Source: CAYQOX01 sp964419335 (GTDB lineage Bacteria; Hinthialibacterota; Hinthialibacteria; Hinthialibacterales; Hinthialibacteraceae). From it: DNA of 64,000 nt. Position 1 is the stretch's first letter. Every line of letters starts with the position of its first letter. Positions 26,738-35,518 of this stretch are shown here, piece after piece. The notes beneath the pieces were generated by a model. That model saw nothing but the letters and a program-made list of their open reading frames with translations. It was not told the DNA's origin and searched no databases. The position numbers and the translations under genes are program-made. The stretch covers positions 65,327 to 129,326 of the forward strand of contig CAYQOX010000006.1 in NCBI GenBank assembly GCA_964419335.1, given 5' to 3'.

Positions 26738-28054
26738 ATGATGAAATCTCATCAATCCCAAGAACCGGTAATAACATGCCGTAATCTTTCCAAGACTTAT
26801 GTGATGACCTCTGAGATCGCTTCGACACTCAAAGAAAAAATTCTACGAGGCGGTCGAGGCAAGCGGCGTGAAAATCGTGTGGAGGCGCTTAAGGATATTC
26901 ATTTAACGATTCACCGAGGGGAAATTGTTGGCTTAATTGGGGATAACGGCTCGGGGAAAAGTACGTTGTTAAAACTCATCGCGGGGATTACCTCCCCCAG
27001 CGAAGGAAAACTCGAAGTGCATGGGACGATTTCCAGTCTTTTAGAAGTGGGGGTAGGTTTTCATCCCGAAATGACGGGAAGAGAAAACGTTTATCTTTCG
27101 GGCTCGCTTTTGGGAATTCCGGATTATGAGTTGACGAAAAGGATGCCTGATATCATTGCTTTTAGCGAGTTAGATGAGTTCATAGATTCTCCCGTGAAGC
27201 ATTATTCCTCGGGGATGTTCTTGCGCCTGGGGTTTGCGATTGGAGTGCATGTGCAGCCGGATATTTTGCTGGTGGATGAAATCTTGGCTGTGGGAGATCA
27301 GCGATTTCAAAGGAAATGTAAGGAGCATATCCGACAACTGAGACAGACAGGGCGGACAATCCTACTAGTATCCCACGACTTGGAAGCGATCCAAGCCATG
27401 TGTGACCGGGCGATTATATTGGAAAAGGGTGAAATAACCGGCGATGGTTATCCCTATGAGATGATCAGTCAATACAAGCAGCAGCAGTTTCAAGAAGCGC
27501 GTCAGCGAGGGGAAGAGGTGTCTGCCGAGATTGTGAAACGAAATCGCTTTGGACATTTTGATATACGATTTAAGCGGGTGCGGATGTATGATCAAAACCA
27601 GCAAGAGCGTTATATCTATGAAACTGGAGAACCGGTGACCATTGTGTTTGAATGGGAGGCTTCCCAAAAAATTGACTATCCTGTTTTTGGGATGTCGATC
27701 GTTTCCGATGATGGGGAGGCTCTCTATACGGTGGCTACGGATATCACTGTGGGCGATGTGGAGTCTATTGAAGGGGAAGGCGTGACAACGTTTGAATTGG
27801 GGGCGTTGAATTTGTTGGAAGGGGCTTATTCTCTCACCTTTGGGATTGCATCACGATTGGATGGTCCCGGTTCAGAATATAATTTTTTTGAAGGCTATGA
27901 TTTATGCCTCGAGATGTGTCCTTTTTTAGTTCGGCATGGGGGAAAGGGATATGGTATGAGTGGAACGACGTATATTCCAGTCAAAGGAGGCATCATCCCG
28001 GATCAGAAGAAGTCCTCTGGGGCATCCTCCATGGAGAGTGATCAGCGTGGTTGA
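26738..28054 (+). CDS. ABC transporter ATP-binding protein, Wzt/TagH type with C-terminal glycan-binding domain
   Basis: A 438-residue ATPase for export of an undecaprenyl-linked polysaccharide. It shows Walker A LIGDNGSGKSTLLKL, signature VKHYSSGMFLRLGFAIG, Walker B ILLVDEILAVGD and the switch His in LLVSHDLEAI, all typical of the Wzt/TagH/RfbE subfamily. Residues after about 270 (FDIRFKRVRMYDQNQ, GEPVTIVFEWEA) form the Wzt-C beta-sandwich that recognises the modified end of the O-chain. No Wzm/TagG permease is encoded beside it, which is unusual; the permease may be elsewhere. It starts directly on the TAA of the lyase gene, and its end overlaps the GT2 start by eight bases, so translation is probably coupled. 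Confidence 0.93.
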   Translation: MMKSHQSQEPVITCRNLSKTYVMTSEIASTLKEKILRGGRGKRRENRVEALKDIHLTIHRGEIVGLIGDNGSGKSTLLKLIAGITSPSEGKLEVHGTISSLLEVGVGFHPEMTGRENVYLSGSLLGIPDYELTKRMPDIIAFSELDEFIDSPVKHYSSGMFLRLGFAIGVHVQPDILLVDEILAVGDQRFQRKCKEHIRQLRQTGRTILLVSHDLEAIQAMCDRAIILEKGEITGDGYPYEMISQYKQQQFQEARQRGEEVSAEIVKRNRFGHFDIRFKRVRMYDQNQQERYIYETGEPVTIVFEWEASQKIDYPVFGMSIVSDDGEALYTVATDITVGDVESIEGEGVTTFELGALNLLEGAYSLTFGIASRLDGPGSEYNFFEGYDLCLEMCPFLVRHGGKGYGMSGTTYIPVKGGIIPDQKKSSGASSMESDQRG

Positions 28055-28769
28055 TTTATCGTTAGTGCTCGCGTGTTATAAAGATGGGGCTCATTTAGAA
28101 GAAAGCTTGCGGGAAATCGAGAAAACGTTGTATCAAACCCGATATTCTTATGAGTTTATTATCATCGATGATTTCAGTCCCGACGGTAGTCATCAGGTGG
28201 TTCCAAGGGCATGTTCACAGCGGATGAATTGCCGCTATGTGCTGCATAAGGAAAATGTGGGACGAGGGGGGACGGTGAGTGAAGGGATTCAAATGGCCGA
28301 GGGACGGTTTGTCGGCTATTTGGATCTCGATTTGGAAGTACATTGCCGCTATATTCCATCGATGCTGCGGGCTTTGGAAGAAGGTTACGATGTGGCGACT
28401 GCGCATCGTTTTTATGAAATTCACTGGAGTTTGGATACGTTTTTTCGTTATCTTTTAAGTGTAAGTTATCGCCGTTTGATCAAACAAAAATTAAAATTAC
28501 CTTATATGGATACCGAGACGGGGTATAAATTTTTCCGCCGGGATCGAATTTTGCCTATCCTTAATCTCGTGGAAAGTCAGGGGTGGTTTTGGGATACGGA
28601 GATCATGGCGCGTTGTTATTACGAAGATTTACGGGTTTGTGAGATTCCCGCATTGTTCATCCGTCGGTGGGACAAAGAATCTACGGTACGGCCAATCCGT
28701 GATAGTTGGGAGTATTACAAGGAATTGAAACGTTTTTGCAGACAATTGCGCAAAGAGGGGTTCCTATAA
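28047..28769 (+). CDS. Glycosyltransferase family 2, dolichol-phosphate-mannose-synthase-like
   Basis: The start is GTG 28047, with GGAGAG eight bases upstream, overlapping the end of the exporter ATPase gene. The 240-residue GT-A enzyme begins VDLSLVLACYKDGAHLEESL and has the nucleotide-binding IIIDDFSPDGS and a metal-binding DLDLEV near residue 95. It continues with TETGYKFFRRDRILPIL and WFWDTEIMARC, typical of the DPM1/GtrB-like group without membrane helices. It would transfer a sugar from a nucleotide donor, probably to a lipid carrier or glycan. Its place in the exporter operon supports a surface-polymer role; sugar and acceptor are unknown. Confidence 0.9.
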   Translation: MVDLSLVLACYKDGAHLEESLREIEKTLYQTRYSYEFIIIDDFSPDGSHQVVPRACSQRMNCRYVLHKENVGRGGTVSEGIQMAEGRFVGYLDLDLEVHCRYIPSMLRALEEGYDVATAHRFYEIHWSLDTFFRYLLSVSYRRLIKQKLKLPYMDTETGYKFFRRDRILPILNLVESQGWFWDTEIMARCYYEDLRVCEIPALFIRRWDKESTVRPIRDSWEYYKELKRFCRQLRKEGFL

Positions 28770-28778
28770 ACGAGTAGT

Positions 28779-29369
28779 ATGAAGAATCCCATTTATAAAC
28801 ATCCGTGGCTGTATGAATGGAGTATACGAATATTATATCATTGGCATTATTTGGAACGTTATCGCGCGGTGGCACGAGAAATACGTGAAGGGGAGTCCGT
28901 GGTTGACTTATGCGCGGGGGATTGTGCCTTATATCGCTATGTATTGTCGCAGCGAAATGGGGATTATACCGCCTGTGATTGTAATGCATCTTTTCTCCAT
29001 TGGGCATCGAAACAGGGAATCACAACATGCTGCGTAGATCTTTTGGATGAGGCGATTCCTTCTGCAGATGTCCTTGTCATGATGGGAAGTCTTTGTCAGT
29101 TTTATCCCAATCAAGTTCCATTGATTGAGAAAATGAAAAAAGCGGCAGGCCGTTGCGTTCTGCTTTCTGAGCCGGTACGCAATATGGCGCAAAGCCGCTT
29201 TTCCGTTTTTCGCATGGGATCTCGCTGGTTGTCGAGTGTGGACCAGGAGATTTTTACGTTTCGTTACGATGAGACAATATTTGTAAATGAGTTACGCAAG
29301 CATGATTTCCAGGAGTTTAAAAAGATTCCTGGAGGCCGAGATTGCATTGCGATTTATACAAAATATTAA
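28779..29369 (+). CDS. Class I SAM-dependent methyltransferase
   Basis: A 196-residue protein with motif I VVDLCAGDCALYRYVL near residue 42, an acidic strand-2 end (ACDCNASFLHWA) and a motif IV-like ADVLVMMGSLCQFYP. The Rossmann-type SAM pocket is clear, but no catalytic signature names the substrate. As the last gene of the exporter operon it may cap or decorate a glycan, since Wzt-type exporters often recognise methylated chain ends; that link is inference. The TAA stop overlaps the stop of the opposing sialidase gene. Confidence 0.85.
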   Translation: MKNPIYKHPWLYEWSIRILYHWHYLERYRAVAREIREGESVVDLCAGDCALYRYVLSQRNGDYTACDCNASFLHWASKQGITTCCVDLLDEAIPSADVLVMMGSLCQFYPNQVPLIEKMKKAAGRCVLLSEPVRNMAQSRFSVFRMGSRWLSSVDQEIFTFRYDETIFVNELRKHDFQEFKKIPGGRDCIAIYTKY

Positions 29370-30376
29370 AACTTACTAGGATCGACGACGGCATACTTGA
29401 TACGTTCACGGCGCCAAGTGTAAGTAATGTGAAGATTTCCATCTTCTCCTACGATCATGGCTGGGTAAGAATACTCACCGGCCTGGTTTTCTAGATCGAC
29501 AACTTTTTCCCAGGTATCGCCGCCATCTTGGGATACGGCCAGGTTAAGATGACGGCGTGAATTGGGCGTATGGTTATAAATAAGAACCACGCGTCCATCT
29601 TCCAGATTCACAGAATCTATCCCGGCGCTGGGATTGGGAAGGTCGATCGGTTCAGCATCGCTCCAGCTCTTGCCCATATCTTTGGAGATGGCCATGCAAA
29701 TATGTCCGATGCGGCGGGTAGCGCGGCACAGCATACGCATATGTCCATCTTTATCGAAGAACAAGGTGGGTTGAATGATACCGTATGGTTCATCGGGGAC
29801 AACGATAGGGCCATATTTGTTCCATGTCTTTCCCCAATCTTTTGTGGTTTCAATCCAAGAAGCCCAGGCGTTCCAACTTTCTGTGGAGGTGCCACAGACC
29901 AAGGTCCCATCGTCGAGGAGAATTGGTTTTGCGCGTACCGGACCTATAATACCGGCTGGAAGTAAGGTCTCTTCTGACCAAGTTTTACCTTGATCTTTGG
30001 AGATTTTGTATAATCCCGACCATTGGCGGGGATTGGGGCCGGCTTTGTAGAACAGGATGATTTCGCCGTTGGGTTTCTTGAATAGAACCGGGTTCCAGCA
30101 GGGCACTCCCTCGGCGGAAGCCACCTCTTGCGGTTCGCTCCAGCGGCCGTTTTCTCGTCGACTAAGCCAAATACCCACGTCATTTTCACCTTCATCGGTT
30201 CCGCCGAAGAAGGCCGTGAGAAATACACCTGGTTCGGCTTCCACGATGGTAGAGGCATGACATGAGGGGAAAGGAGCTTCTGTATAGACAAACTCCGATT
30301 TACTAATGGAAGGATGCTCTTGAGCCATGGTAATCGTACTTGCTAAAAAAAGGCAGAAAATAATAATAAAACGCAT
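29366..30376 (-). CDS. Secreted sialidase-like (BNR/Asp-box) glycosidase
   Basis: A 336-residue protein with signal peptide MRFIIIFCLFLASTITMAQ. It has a six-bladed-propeller sialidase plan with four Asp boxes: SKDQGKTWS, TKDWGKTWN, SKDMGKSWS and SQDGGDTWE. Further conserved parts are FFGGTDEGENDVGIWLSRR and SGIDSVNLEDGRVVLIYNH. These match bacterial exo-alpha-sialidase/BNR-repeat proteins, which release terminal sialic acid or act on other glycans. The Arg triad of true sialidases cannot be assigned with certainty, so the substrate is open. AGGAG lies 9 bases before the ATG. A 17-base palindrome lies 34 bases upstream and may be an operator. Confidence 0.88.
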   Translation of the reverse strand: MRFIIIFCLFLASTITMAQEHPSISKSEFVYTEAPFPSCHASTIVEAEPGVFLTAFFGGTDEGENDVGIWLSRRENGRWSEPQEVASAEGVPCWNPVLFKKPNGEIILFYKAGPNPRQWSGLYKISKDQGKTWSEETLLPAGIIGPVRAKPILLDDGTLVCGTSTESWNAWASWIETTKDWGKTWNKYGPIVVPDEPYGIIQPTLFFDKDGHMRMLCRATRRIGHICMAISKDMGKSWSDAEPIDLPNPSAGIDSVNLEDGRVVLIYNHTPNSRRHLNLAVSQDGGDTWEKVVDLENQAGEYSYPAMIVGEDGNLHITYTWRRERIKYAVVDPSKF

Positions 30377-30409
30377 GATATTTCACTCCTGTTTTTAAAT
30401 TCCCGTTAA

Positions 30410-30426
30410 GACACACATTGTGTGTC
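30410..30426. promoter_or_regulatory. Perfect 17-base palindrome, possible operator
   Basis: Arms GACACACA and TGTGTGTC flank a single T. It lies between the divergent sialidase-like and ferredoxin-reductase genes, 34 bases upstream of the sialidase start. Its position suits a dimeric repressor site for the sialidase gene. Confidence 0.45.
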
Positions 30427-30501
30427 GAGCTTCTCATGATTATGATAGAAGAAATGAGCATCTATAATCCATAAGAAAACGGGTTTAATTAATGATTATG
30501 C

Positions 30502-30530
30502 TTGACAAAGATTCTCTTTGTCAATATGAA
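30502..30530 (+). promoter_or_regulatory. Promoter embedded in a perfect inverted repeat, upstream of ferredoxin reductase
   Basis: TTGACA at 30502-30507 and TATGAA at 30525-30530 with a 17-base spacer. The -35 and the entire spacer form a perfect inverted repeat of two 10-base arms (TTGACAAAGA and TCTTTGTCAA) around TTC, at 30502-30524. This is the layout of an operator that would block RNA polymerase when occupied. Confidence 0.7.
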
Positions 30531-30600
30531 TCAGAACGAATGTAGCGTAAGCTTTGTCTTTTTTTTGATAAATGCTTTCGCGGATGTTGAGAATGCAAAA

Positions 30601-31422
30601 ATGCTACGAAAACTAGAGTACAACGCAACGATAACCCAACGAATAGAAATTGCGCCAGGATTAATTATTATTCGAGTGAAACCGGACCATGAATTATTTG
30701 ATTTTAAGGCAGGTCAATATACGGTATTAGGATTAAAACGAAAAGAATCACGTTGTCCTGAAGCAGACCCCGATCCCGAAGAGTTAAAGCAACGGGAACC
30801 GGATGAAATGATACGGCGTGCATATTCCATTTCTTCGGCAAGTGTAGAGAAGGAATTTATTGAATTTTATGTGGCCCTGGTAAAAAGTGGAGATTTGACT
30901 CCGCGGATCTTTAATTTAAATATTGGGGATCGGATTTTTCTTGGCCCAAAAGCCACTGGATTTTTTACCTTGGATCAAGTCCCCGAAGGAAAGCATGTGT
31001 GTTTACTGGCGACTGGTACTGGGCTCGCACCTTATATTAGTATGGTGCGTTCCGAATTGGTGGCTCATCCAAATCGTTTGTTTCTCATTCTTCATGGGGC
31101 GCGGTATTCATGGGATTTGGGGTATCGTGATGAGTTGAATTCATTGCGGCGTGTTTGTCCTAATTTGAAGTATTATCCTACGATTTCACGGCCTGATATC
31201 GATACCTCATGGAATGGATTCACAGGTCGGGTGCAAGATTATGTGACGAATGGGGTGGTAGAAGGAGATATCGGCATGAAAATCACTCCTGAAGATTTCC
31301 ACATCTTTTTGTGTGGGAATCCCAATATGATCGAAGAAACCATAGAATTAATGGAGAAACGAGGCTTTCATAAAGGAACCCGGCGGCAACCGGGCAATCT
31401 ACATACTGAAGAGTATTGGTAA
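30601..31422 (+). CDS. fpr: Ferredoxin/flavodoxin-NADP+ reductase
   Basis: The start is taken at ATG 30601 (273 residues), since the 99 in-frame bases upstream are promoter and leader; the ribosome-binding site is weak. The N-terminal FAD-binding domain has FKAGQYTVLGL and the R-x-Y-S-I-S motif as RRAYSISSA. The NADP domain has CLLATGTGLAPYISMV, LFLILHGARY, and FLCGNPNMIEETIELMEKRGF near the end. The Fpr (bacterial class) lineage is favoured by length and by a short aromatic C-terminus (EEYW). It would move electrons between NADPH and ferredoxin or flavodoxin. The palindrome-bearing promoter suggests control by a redox or stress regulator. Confidence 0.93.
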   Translation: MLRKLEYNATITQRIEIAPGLIIIRVKPDHELFDFKAGQYTVLGLKRKESRCPEADPDPEELKQREPDEMIRRAYSISSASVEKEFIEFYVALVKSGDLTPRIFNLNIGDRIFLGPKATGFFTLDQVPEGKHVCLLATGTGLAPYISMVRSELVAHPNRLFLILHGARYSWDLGYRDELNSLRRVCPNLKYYPTISRPDIDTSWNGFTGRVQDYVTNGVVEGDIGMKITPEDFHIFLCGNPNMIEETIELMEKRGFHKGTRRQPGNLHTEEYW

Positions 31423-31514
31423 TTATTTACTTCGCAAAACTTACTTCAAAGATGGGCTTAACCAGCGTACAATGGGTTAAGCCTATTTTTTTAGAAGATT
31501 TGGAGGAAAGTGAC

Positions 31515-33911
31515 ATGCGAAGAATAAGTTTTTTTTCGGGGTGTTTGGTTGTCTTGTTACTGGTAGGTTTTGGTTTCTCAGCCTATTCGTTTACCTTGAT
31601 GGATCAGGAAAAATTAAACGAAGCGAGAATTCAGGGAATCGAGGATCTTGAAGCTGGTGAATACCGTGTTTGGGTATGGTCACTTGATAAGGAATCATTG
31701 ACGGTGGTTGTGGATGGTGAGCGTTTAGCCTATGAAACTTCTGCTGAAGCGGGAGAGAAGTATTCCTGGAAGCTTTTGGGAAGCGTCCAAGTAGAGGAAC
31801 GGGATTCTGTGCCTTTAGGGGTATATACAGATTTTGAAAAGCAATTTTTGGAAGATAAGGTCGTTGGCTGGCTTGCTTTGGCTGAGGATGAACATTGGAA
31901 CCCGGAGGAGTTTTTTCATTTAACGAGACTATTCGAACACTCGGATGAGACAGTTCAAGATCCGCGAGTTACAAAGCCCCGAACTTTAGACGATTTTCAC
32001 TATATTCCTGAGTACGATAAATTATGGCGCTGGTATGAACGCAAGCAGGAATTGCGGAACCATATGCTGGTAAGTTTGGGCGCTTATCCGGAGCCGGAGC
32101 GTACTCCCTTAAATATCAATCGTTTTAGTAAGATTGAGGGGGACGATTATGTAATAGAAAAAATTCACTTTGAGAGCTTCCCAGGCTTTTATGTTACAGG
32201 AAACTTGTTTATTCCTAAGGAGGGCGATGGGCCTTTCCCAGCGGTGTTATGTCCCCATGGCCATTGGGGCAATGGGCGCTTTGAGCATTCGGATACCAAT
32301 AAAATCACCGGACGTGGTGTTCATTTTGCTAAGCAAGGGTATGTCGCTTTTACCATTGATATGATTGGCTATGTTGATAGTCAGCAGATGGAACATCGTT
32401 GGCATAGTCAAGAAGAAAATCTATGGGGATTCTCCGCTCATGGCTTGCAGTACTGGAACAATGTGCGGGCGGTGGATTTCCTCTCCTCACTCGACTTTGT
32501 TGATGAGGAACGCATCGCTTGTACAGGCGCCTCGGGTGGAGGAACGCAAACGTATACGCTTATGGCGCTGGATCCCCGAATTAAGGCGGCGGCACCGGTG
32601 AACATGATTTCTGCACATTTTCAGGGAGGATGTGTATGTGAGAATGCTCCTAATTTGCGGATTGATGCGAATAATGTGGAAATCGCGGCCATGATGGCAC
32701 CTCGGCCTTTGATGATGATTGCTGCCACGGGGGATTGGACGCGGGAAACCTATCGGGTGGAATATCCTGCGATTCGGTCCGTGTATCAATTATTCGATGC
32801 GGAAGAGAAGGTGCGTGCCAAGCAGATGGATGCCCCCCATAATTACAATCAACAGAGCCGGGAAGCGGTGTATGCAGCGTTTGGTGAATGGTTGCTAGGG
32901 AAGCAGGATTATTCCTATCAGGAAGAAGAATTGGAGATCGAAGATTTCGATGCACTGAGGGTGTTTCCTGATGGACCGCCGGAAGGTGCGGTGACGCGGG
33001 ATGAACTTTTCGACTATTATAAAAAAGCATCAGAAGAACAATTGCGTGAGGTTTTCCCCGAAGATGATTTACGCTTACGAGCCCTGCGGCGCCGCGCTGG
33101 TCAGGGATTACGGCATGCGGTCAGTGCGCAAGAGCCTGACCCTCGGGCGTTGAAAATCGAACGTGTGGATTATGTGGAACAAAGCCAGTATGTGATCGAA
33201 AAGTACATTATTGGCAGAGATGGAGAAGGCGACCAAATTCCGGGAATTTTGCTCGTTCCTGATCATTGGAAACAAGCCAAGACGGGTACTCTGCTTCTCC
33301 ATGAGAAGGGCAAAGCCGCTTTTTATAATACACAAAAAGGTAAAGTAAGTGCGTACTTACAAGCGTTGCTTGATCGTGGGTATGTGATTTTTATGCCGGA
33401 TTTATTTTTGACCGGAGAATATCATACGCCGTTTGCTCAACAAGAGCGAGAACGAGAGGTCTCTCATTTTTATACTTATAACCAAAGCGATTATGCTTTA
33501 CGGGTGCAGGATATATTGACCTCCTTGGCATTCTTACAAGGACGTCATGAAGTGGAAAAGGTTCATATGATGGCGATGGAAGACGCAGGATTATGGGGAC
33601 TGTTGGCTGCCCCCTTGGCGGAGACTTCCTTGCAATCGTTGGTATTGGATATGAATCACTTTTCGAGTAGTGAAAATGAAGCGTTTTTGGAAAGGCTTTA
33701 TATACCAAGTTTACGTCGTGTGGGAGATGTACGAAGTGCACAAGCCTTGGTAGCCCCATCCCCGATGATTCTTTATAACACCGGGACGGAATTTCATACC
33801 GATTGGGCTGAGCAGGCTTATCAAACCGAGGGGGTGCCGGATTTATTCGAAGCATTGGAAGGATCGATTTCACCAGAGAGAATGAATACTTGGCTGGATG
33901 ATATCGAGTAA
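31515..33911 (+). CDS. Secreted two-domain alpha/beta hydrolase, second domain apparently inactive
   Basis: The start is ATG 31515, with GGAGG seven bases upstream; the earlier in-frame start lacks one. The 798-residue protein has a signal peptide (FFSGCLVVLLLVGFGFSAYS). The first hydrolase domain (about 180-480) has PHGHWGNGRFEHSD as the oxyanion-type HG segment, GASGGGTQ with nucleophile Ser340, and MDAPHNYN with likely catalytic His442. It resembles acetyl-xylan-esterase/dienelactone-hydrolase-like enzymes of glycan degraders. A second copy (about 560-790) repeats the fold: YVIEKYIIGRDG, LVPDHW, YVIFMPDLFLTGEY. In it the nucleophile elbow reads MAMEDAGLW, without G-x-S-x-G. It probably acts on an esterified polysaccharide; the substrate is unknown. 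Confidence 0.87.
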   Translation: MRRISFFSGCLVVLLLVGFGFSAYSFTLMDQEKLNEARIQGIEDLEAGEYRVWVWSLDKESLTVVVDGERLAYETSAEAGEKYSWKLLGSVQVEERDSVPLGVYTDFEKQFLEDKVVGWLALAEDEHWNPEEFFHLTRLFEHSDETVQDPRVTKPRTLDDFHYIPEYDKLWRWYERKQELRNHMLVSLGAYPEPERTPLNINRFSKIEGDDYVIEKIHFESFPGFYVTGNLFIPKEGDGPFPAVLCPHGHWGNGRFEHSDTNKITGRGVHFAKQGYVAFTIDMIGYVDSQQMEHRWHSQEENLWGFSAHGLQYWNNVRAVDFLSSLDFVDEERIACTGASGGGTQTYTLMALDPRIKAAAPVNMISAHFQGGCVCENAPNLRIDANNVEIAAMMAPRPLMMIAATGDWTRETYRVEYPAIRSVYQLFDAEEKVRAKQMDAPHNYNQQSREAVYAAFGEWLLGKQDYSYQEEELEIEDFDALRVFPDGPPEGAVTRDELFDYYKKASEEQLREVFPEDDLRLRALRRRAGQGLRHAVSAQEPDPRALKIERVDYVEQSQYVIEKYIIGRDGEGDQIPGILLVPDHWKQAKTGTLLLHEKGKAAFYNTQKGKVSAYLQALLDRGYVIFMPDLFLTGEYHTPFAQQEREREVSHFYTYNQSDYALRVQDILTSLAFLQGRHEVEKVHMMAMEDAGLWGLLAAPLAETSLQSLVLDMNHFSSSENEAFLERLYIPSLRRVGDVRSAQALVAPSPMILYNTGTEFHTDWAEQAYQTEGVPDLFEALEGSISPERMNTWLDDIE

Positions 33912-33962
33912 AGTTTTACTAAGGATTTGAGTACGCGGCATTTTCGGGATTGAGAAGTCAAA

Positions 33963-33986
33963 GGGCGGAGAGATGGGTCTCCGCCC
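33963..33986. terminator. Terminator-like hairpin between convergent genes
   Basis: A perfect 9-bp stem, GGGCGGAGA with TCTCCGCCC, around a 6-base loop, between the hydrolase gene and the opposing LolC/E gene. There is no U-rich tail on either side, so it may be a weak terminator or an RNA-end protecting hairpin. Confidence 0.55.
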
Positions 33987-34013
33987 TAGTTATTGGGTAT
34001 AGAAGATGCGCAC

Positions 34014-35381
34014 TTAAGAAAAACGTAAGGCATCCACCGGGACAAAGCGGGATGCACGAAATGCGGGATAAATAGAAGCGAGAAAACTAACGCAGGTCGT
34101 GTAGATCGATACACTGATGAAGTCGAAAAACTCCATTTCGCATGGCAGGTACTGTAAATAATAAATGCGTCCCTCACCCGGGAGCTCCGGTGGGAATGCC
34201 TGGATAAGGCTGCATAGCGTATAGCCGCCAATGATCCCGATGGAGGTCCCTAGGAGACCTACGATTAATCCTAGGGAAATAAAAATCAGGCGAATGTTAC
34301 CCCGTCCCGCTCCAATGGCACGGAGGAGGCCGATATCGCGGGTCTTTTCGGTTACGATCATGAATAAAGTGGCGATAATATTGAACGTCGCGACGAGGAT
34401 GATGATTTTTAAAATGTAATCCATCGTGCGTTTTTCAATTTTAAGTGCGTTAAAGAAAACTTGATTGAATTGCATCCAAGAGGAAGCGTATCCATGACCC
34501 ACTTTTTCATAATTCGTCTCTTTGATGGCTTGCAACGTTTTGGCTGTGGCCGCTTCTTTGTAGTTATCCAACCAAAAAAGAATGTGCGTAACTTTGTTCG
34601 GAACGTTAAGCAAGTATTGGGCAGAAGGGATGGAGATATAGCACCAACTTGAATCAAACTCGTAATGCCCGGTTTCGAAAATGCCGACCACTTCGAAGAT
34701 TTTGGCGTTCGTTTTGCCCATGTTGGCAGCGTCGGATTCGAGAGGAACCGTAATTAAGGTGAGGCGTTGCCCCAGGTAATATTCATAGGCTTTACGTTGG
34801 GTTTCTTCATCCATTTCTCCGGTGGTTGCCATGCCACCGAAGAGATCCGCAGCCATTTCTTTTCCAATAATGATCCCGGGAAGCTTTTGTTCTTGTTGGG
34901 CTAGTTCATCGATACGGATGGTCTCTTCGGAAGGGTCCTGGCTGATTTCATGGCTTAAGGCATCTAAATCGCCGATAAGCAGGTTATTTTGCAGGCCCGT
35001 GGCTTCGTTTTCATAGCGTGGGTCAATGCCGACGAAATATGGAAAATTGTTTCCCAAACCCGGCGTGTCGCTGGGATAAATAACACCTCGATACATCAGG
35101 ACTGGCGTACTTGCGGCTACATTATCGATAGTCTTGAAATCCGGGATCAGTTCGTGATAATTTTCGATTCCATTGGAATAGTTAAGGATAATATGTGAAC
35201 GTCCTTGGAGAATTTTGCTGCGTAAATCATTGGCGAAGCCGTTCATTACCGAAAGAACCGTAATGAGAGAGACGACGCCTAGAGCAACACCGGTAATGCT
35301 GATTAAGGTAAGATGAAAGATGAATGTCGCTCCGCCTTGGGGGCGGAGATATCGTTTGGCAATGAACCATTCATAACGCAT
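34014..35381 (-). CDS. lolC: Lipoprotein-releasing ABC permease (LolC/LolE family)
   Basis: A 455-residue FtsX/MacB-superfamily permease. The start MRYEWFIAKRYLRPQGG and the first helix region FIFHLTLISITGVALGVVSLITVLSVMNGF are diagnostic for LolC/E. A large periplasmic domain follows (IIGKEMAADLFG, GIFETGHYEFDSSWCYIS). Three C-terminal helices follow, including the coupling region VTEKTRDIGLLRAIGAGRGNIRLIF. It frees outer-membrane lipoproteins from the inner membrane with a LolD ATPase. Only one permease gene is seen, so a homodimer (LolF-like) or a second copy elsewhere is possible. A LolD-like ATPase occurs about 7.3 kb away on the other strand. Confidence 0.9.
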   Translation of the reverse strand: MRYEWFIAKRYLRPQGGATFIFHLTLISITGVALGVVSLITVLSVMNGFANDLRSKILQGRSHIILNYSNGIENYHELIPDFKTIDNVAASTPVLMYRGVIYPSDTPGLGNNFPYFVGIDPRYENEATGLQNNLLIGDLDALSHEISQDPSEETIRIDELAQQEQKLPGIIIGKEMAADLFGGMATTGEMDEETQRKAYEYYLGQRLTLITVPLESDAANMGKTNAKIFEVVGIFETGHYEFDSSWCYISIPSAQYLLNVPNKVTHILFWLDNYKEAATAKTLQAIKETNYEKVGHGYASSWMQFNQVFFNALKIEKRTMDYILKIIILVATFNIIATLFMIVTEKTRDIGLLRAIGAGRGNIRLIFISLGLIVGLLGTSIGIIGGYTLCSLIQAFPPELPGEGRIYYLQYLPCEMEFFDFISVSIYTTCVSFLASIYPAFRASRFVPVDALRFS

Positions 35382-35518
35382 AACCGATTTCCACGTTTCT
35401 ATTGTTGGGATTTTTCTTCATGTAAACGTATAGGCAATCCCTACGGTTTGCCATTACAATACTTGAAATTGTATCTCGTGATTCGAAACGTGTGTATCAT
35501 AGCATGAACGGATAAAAG

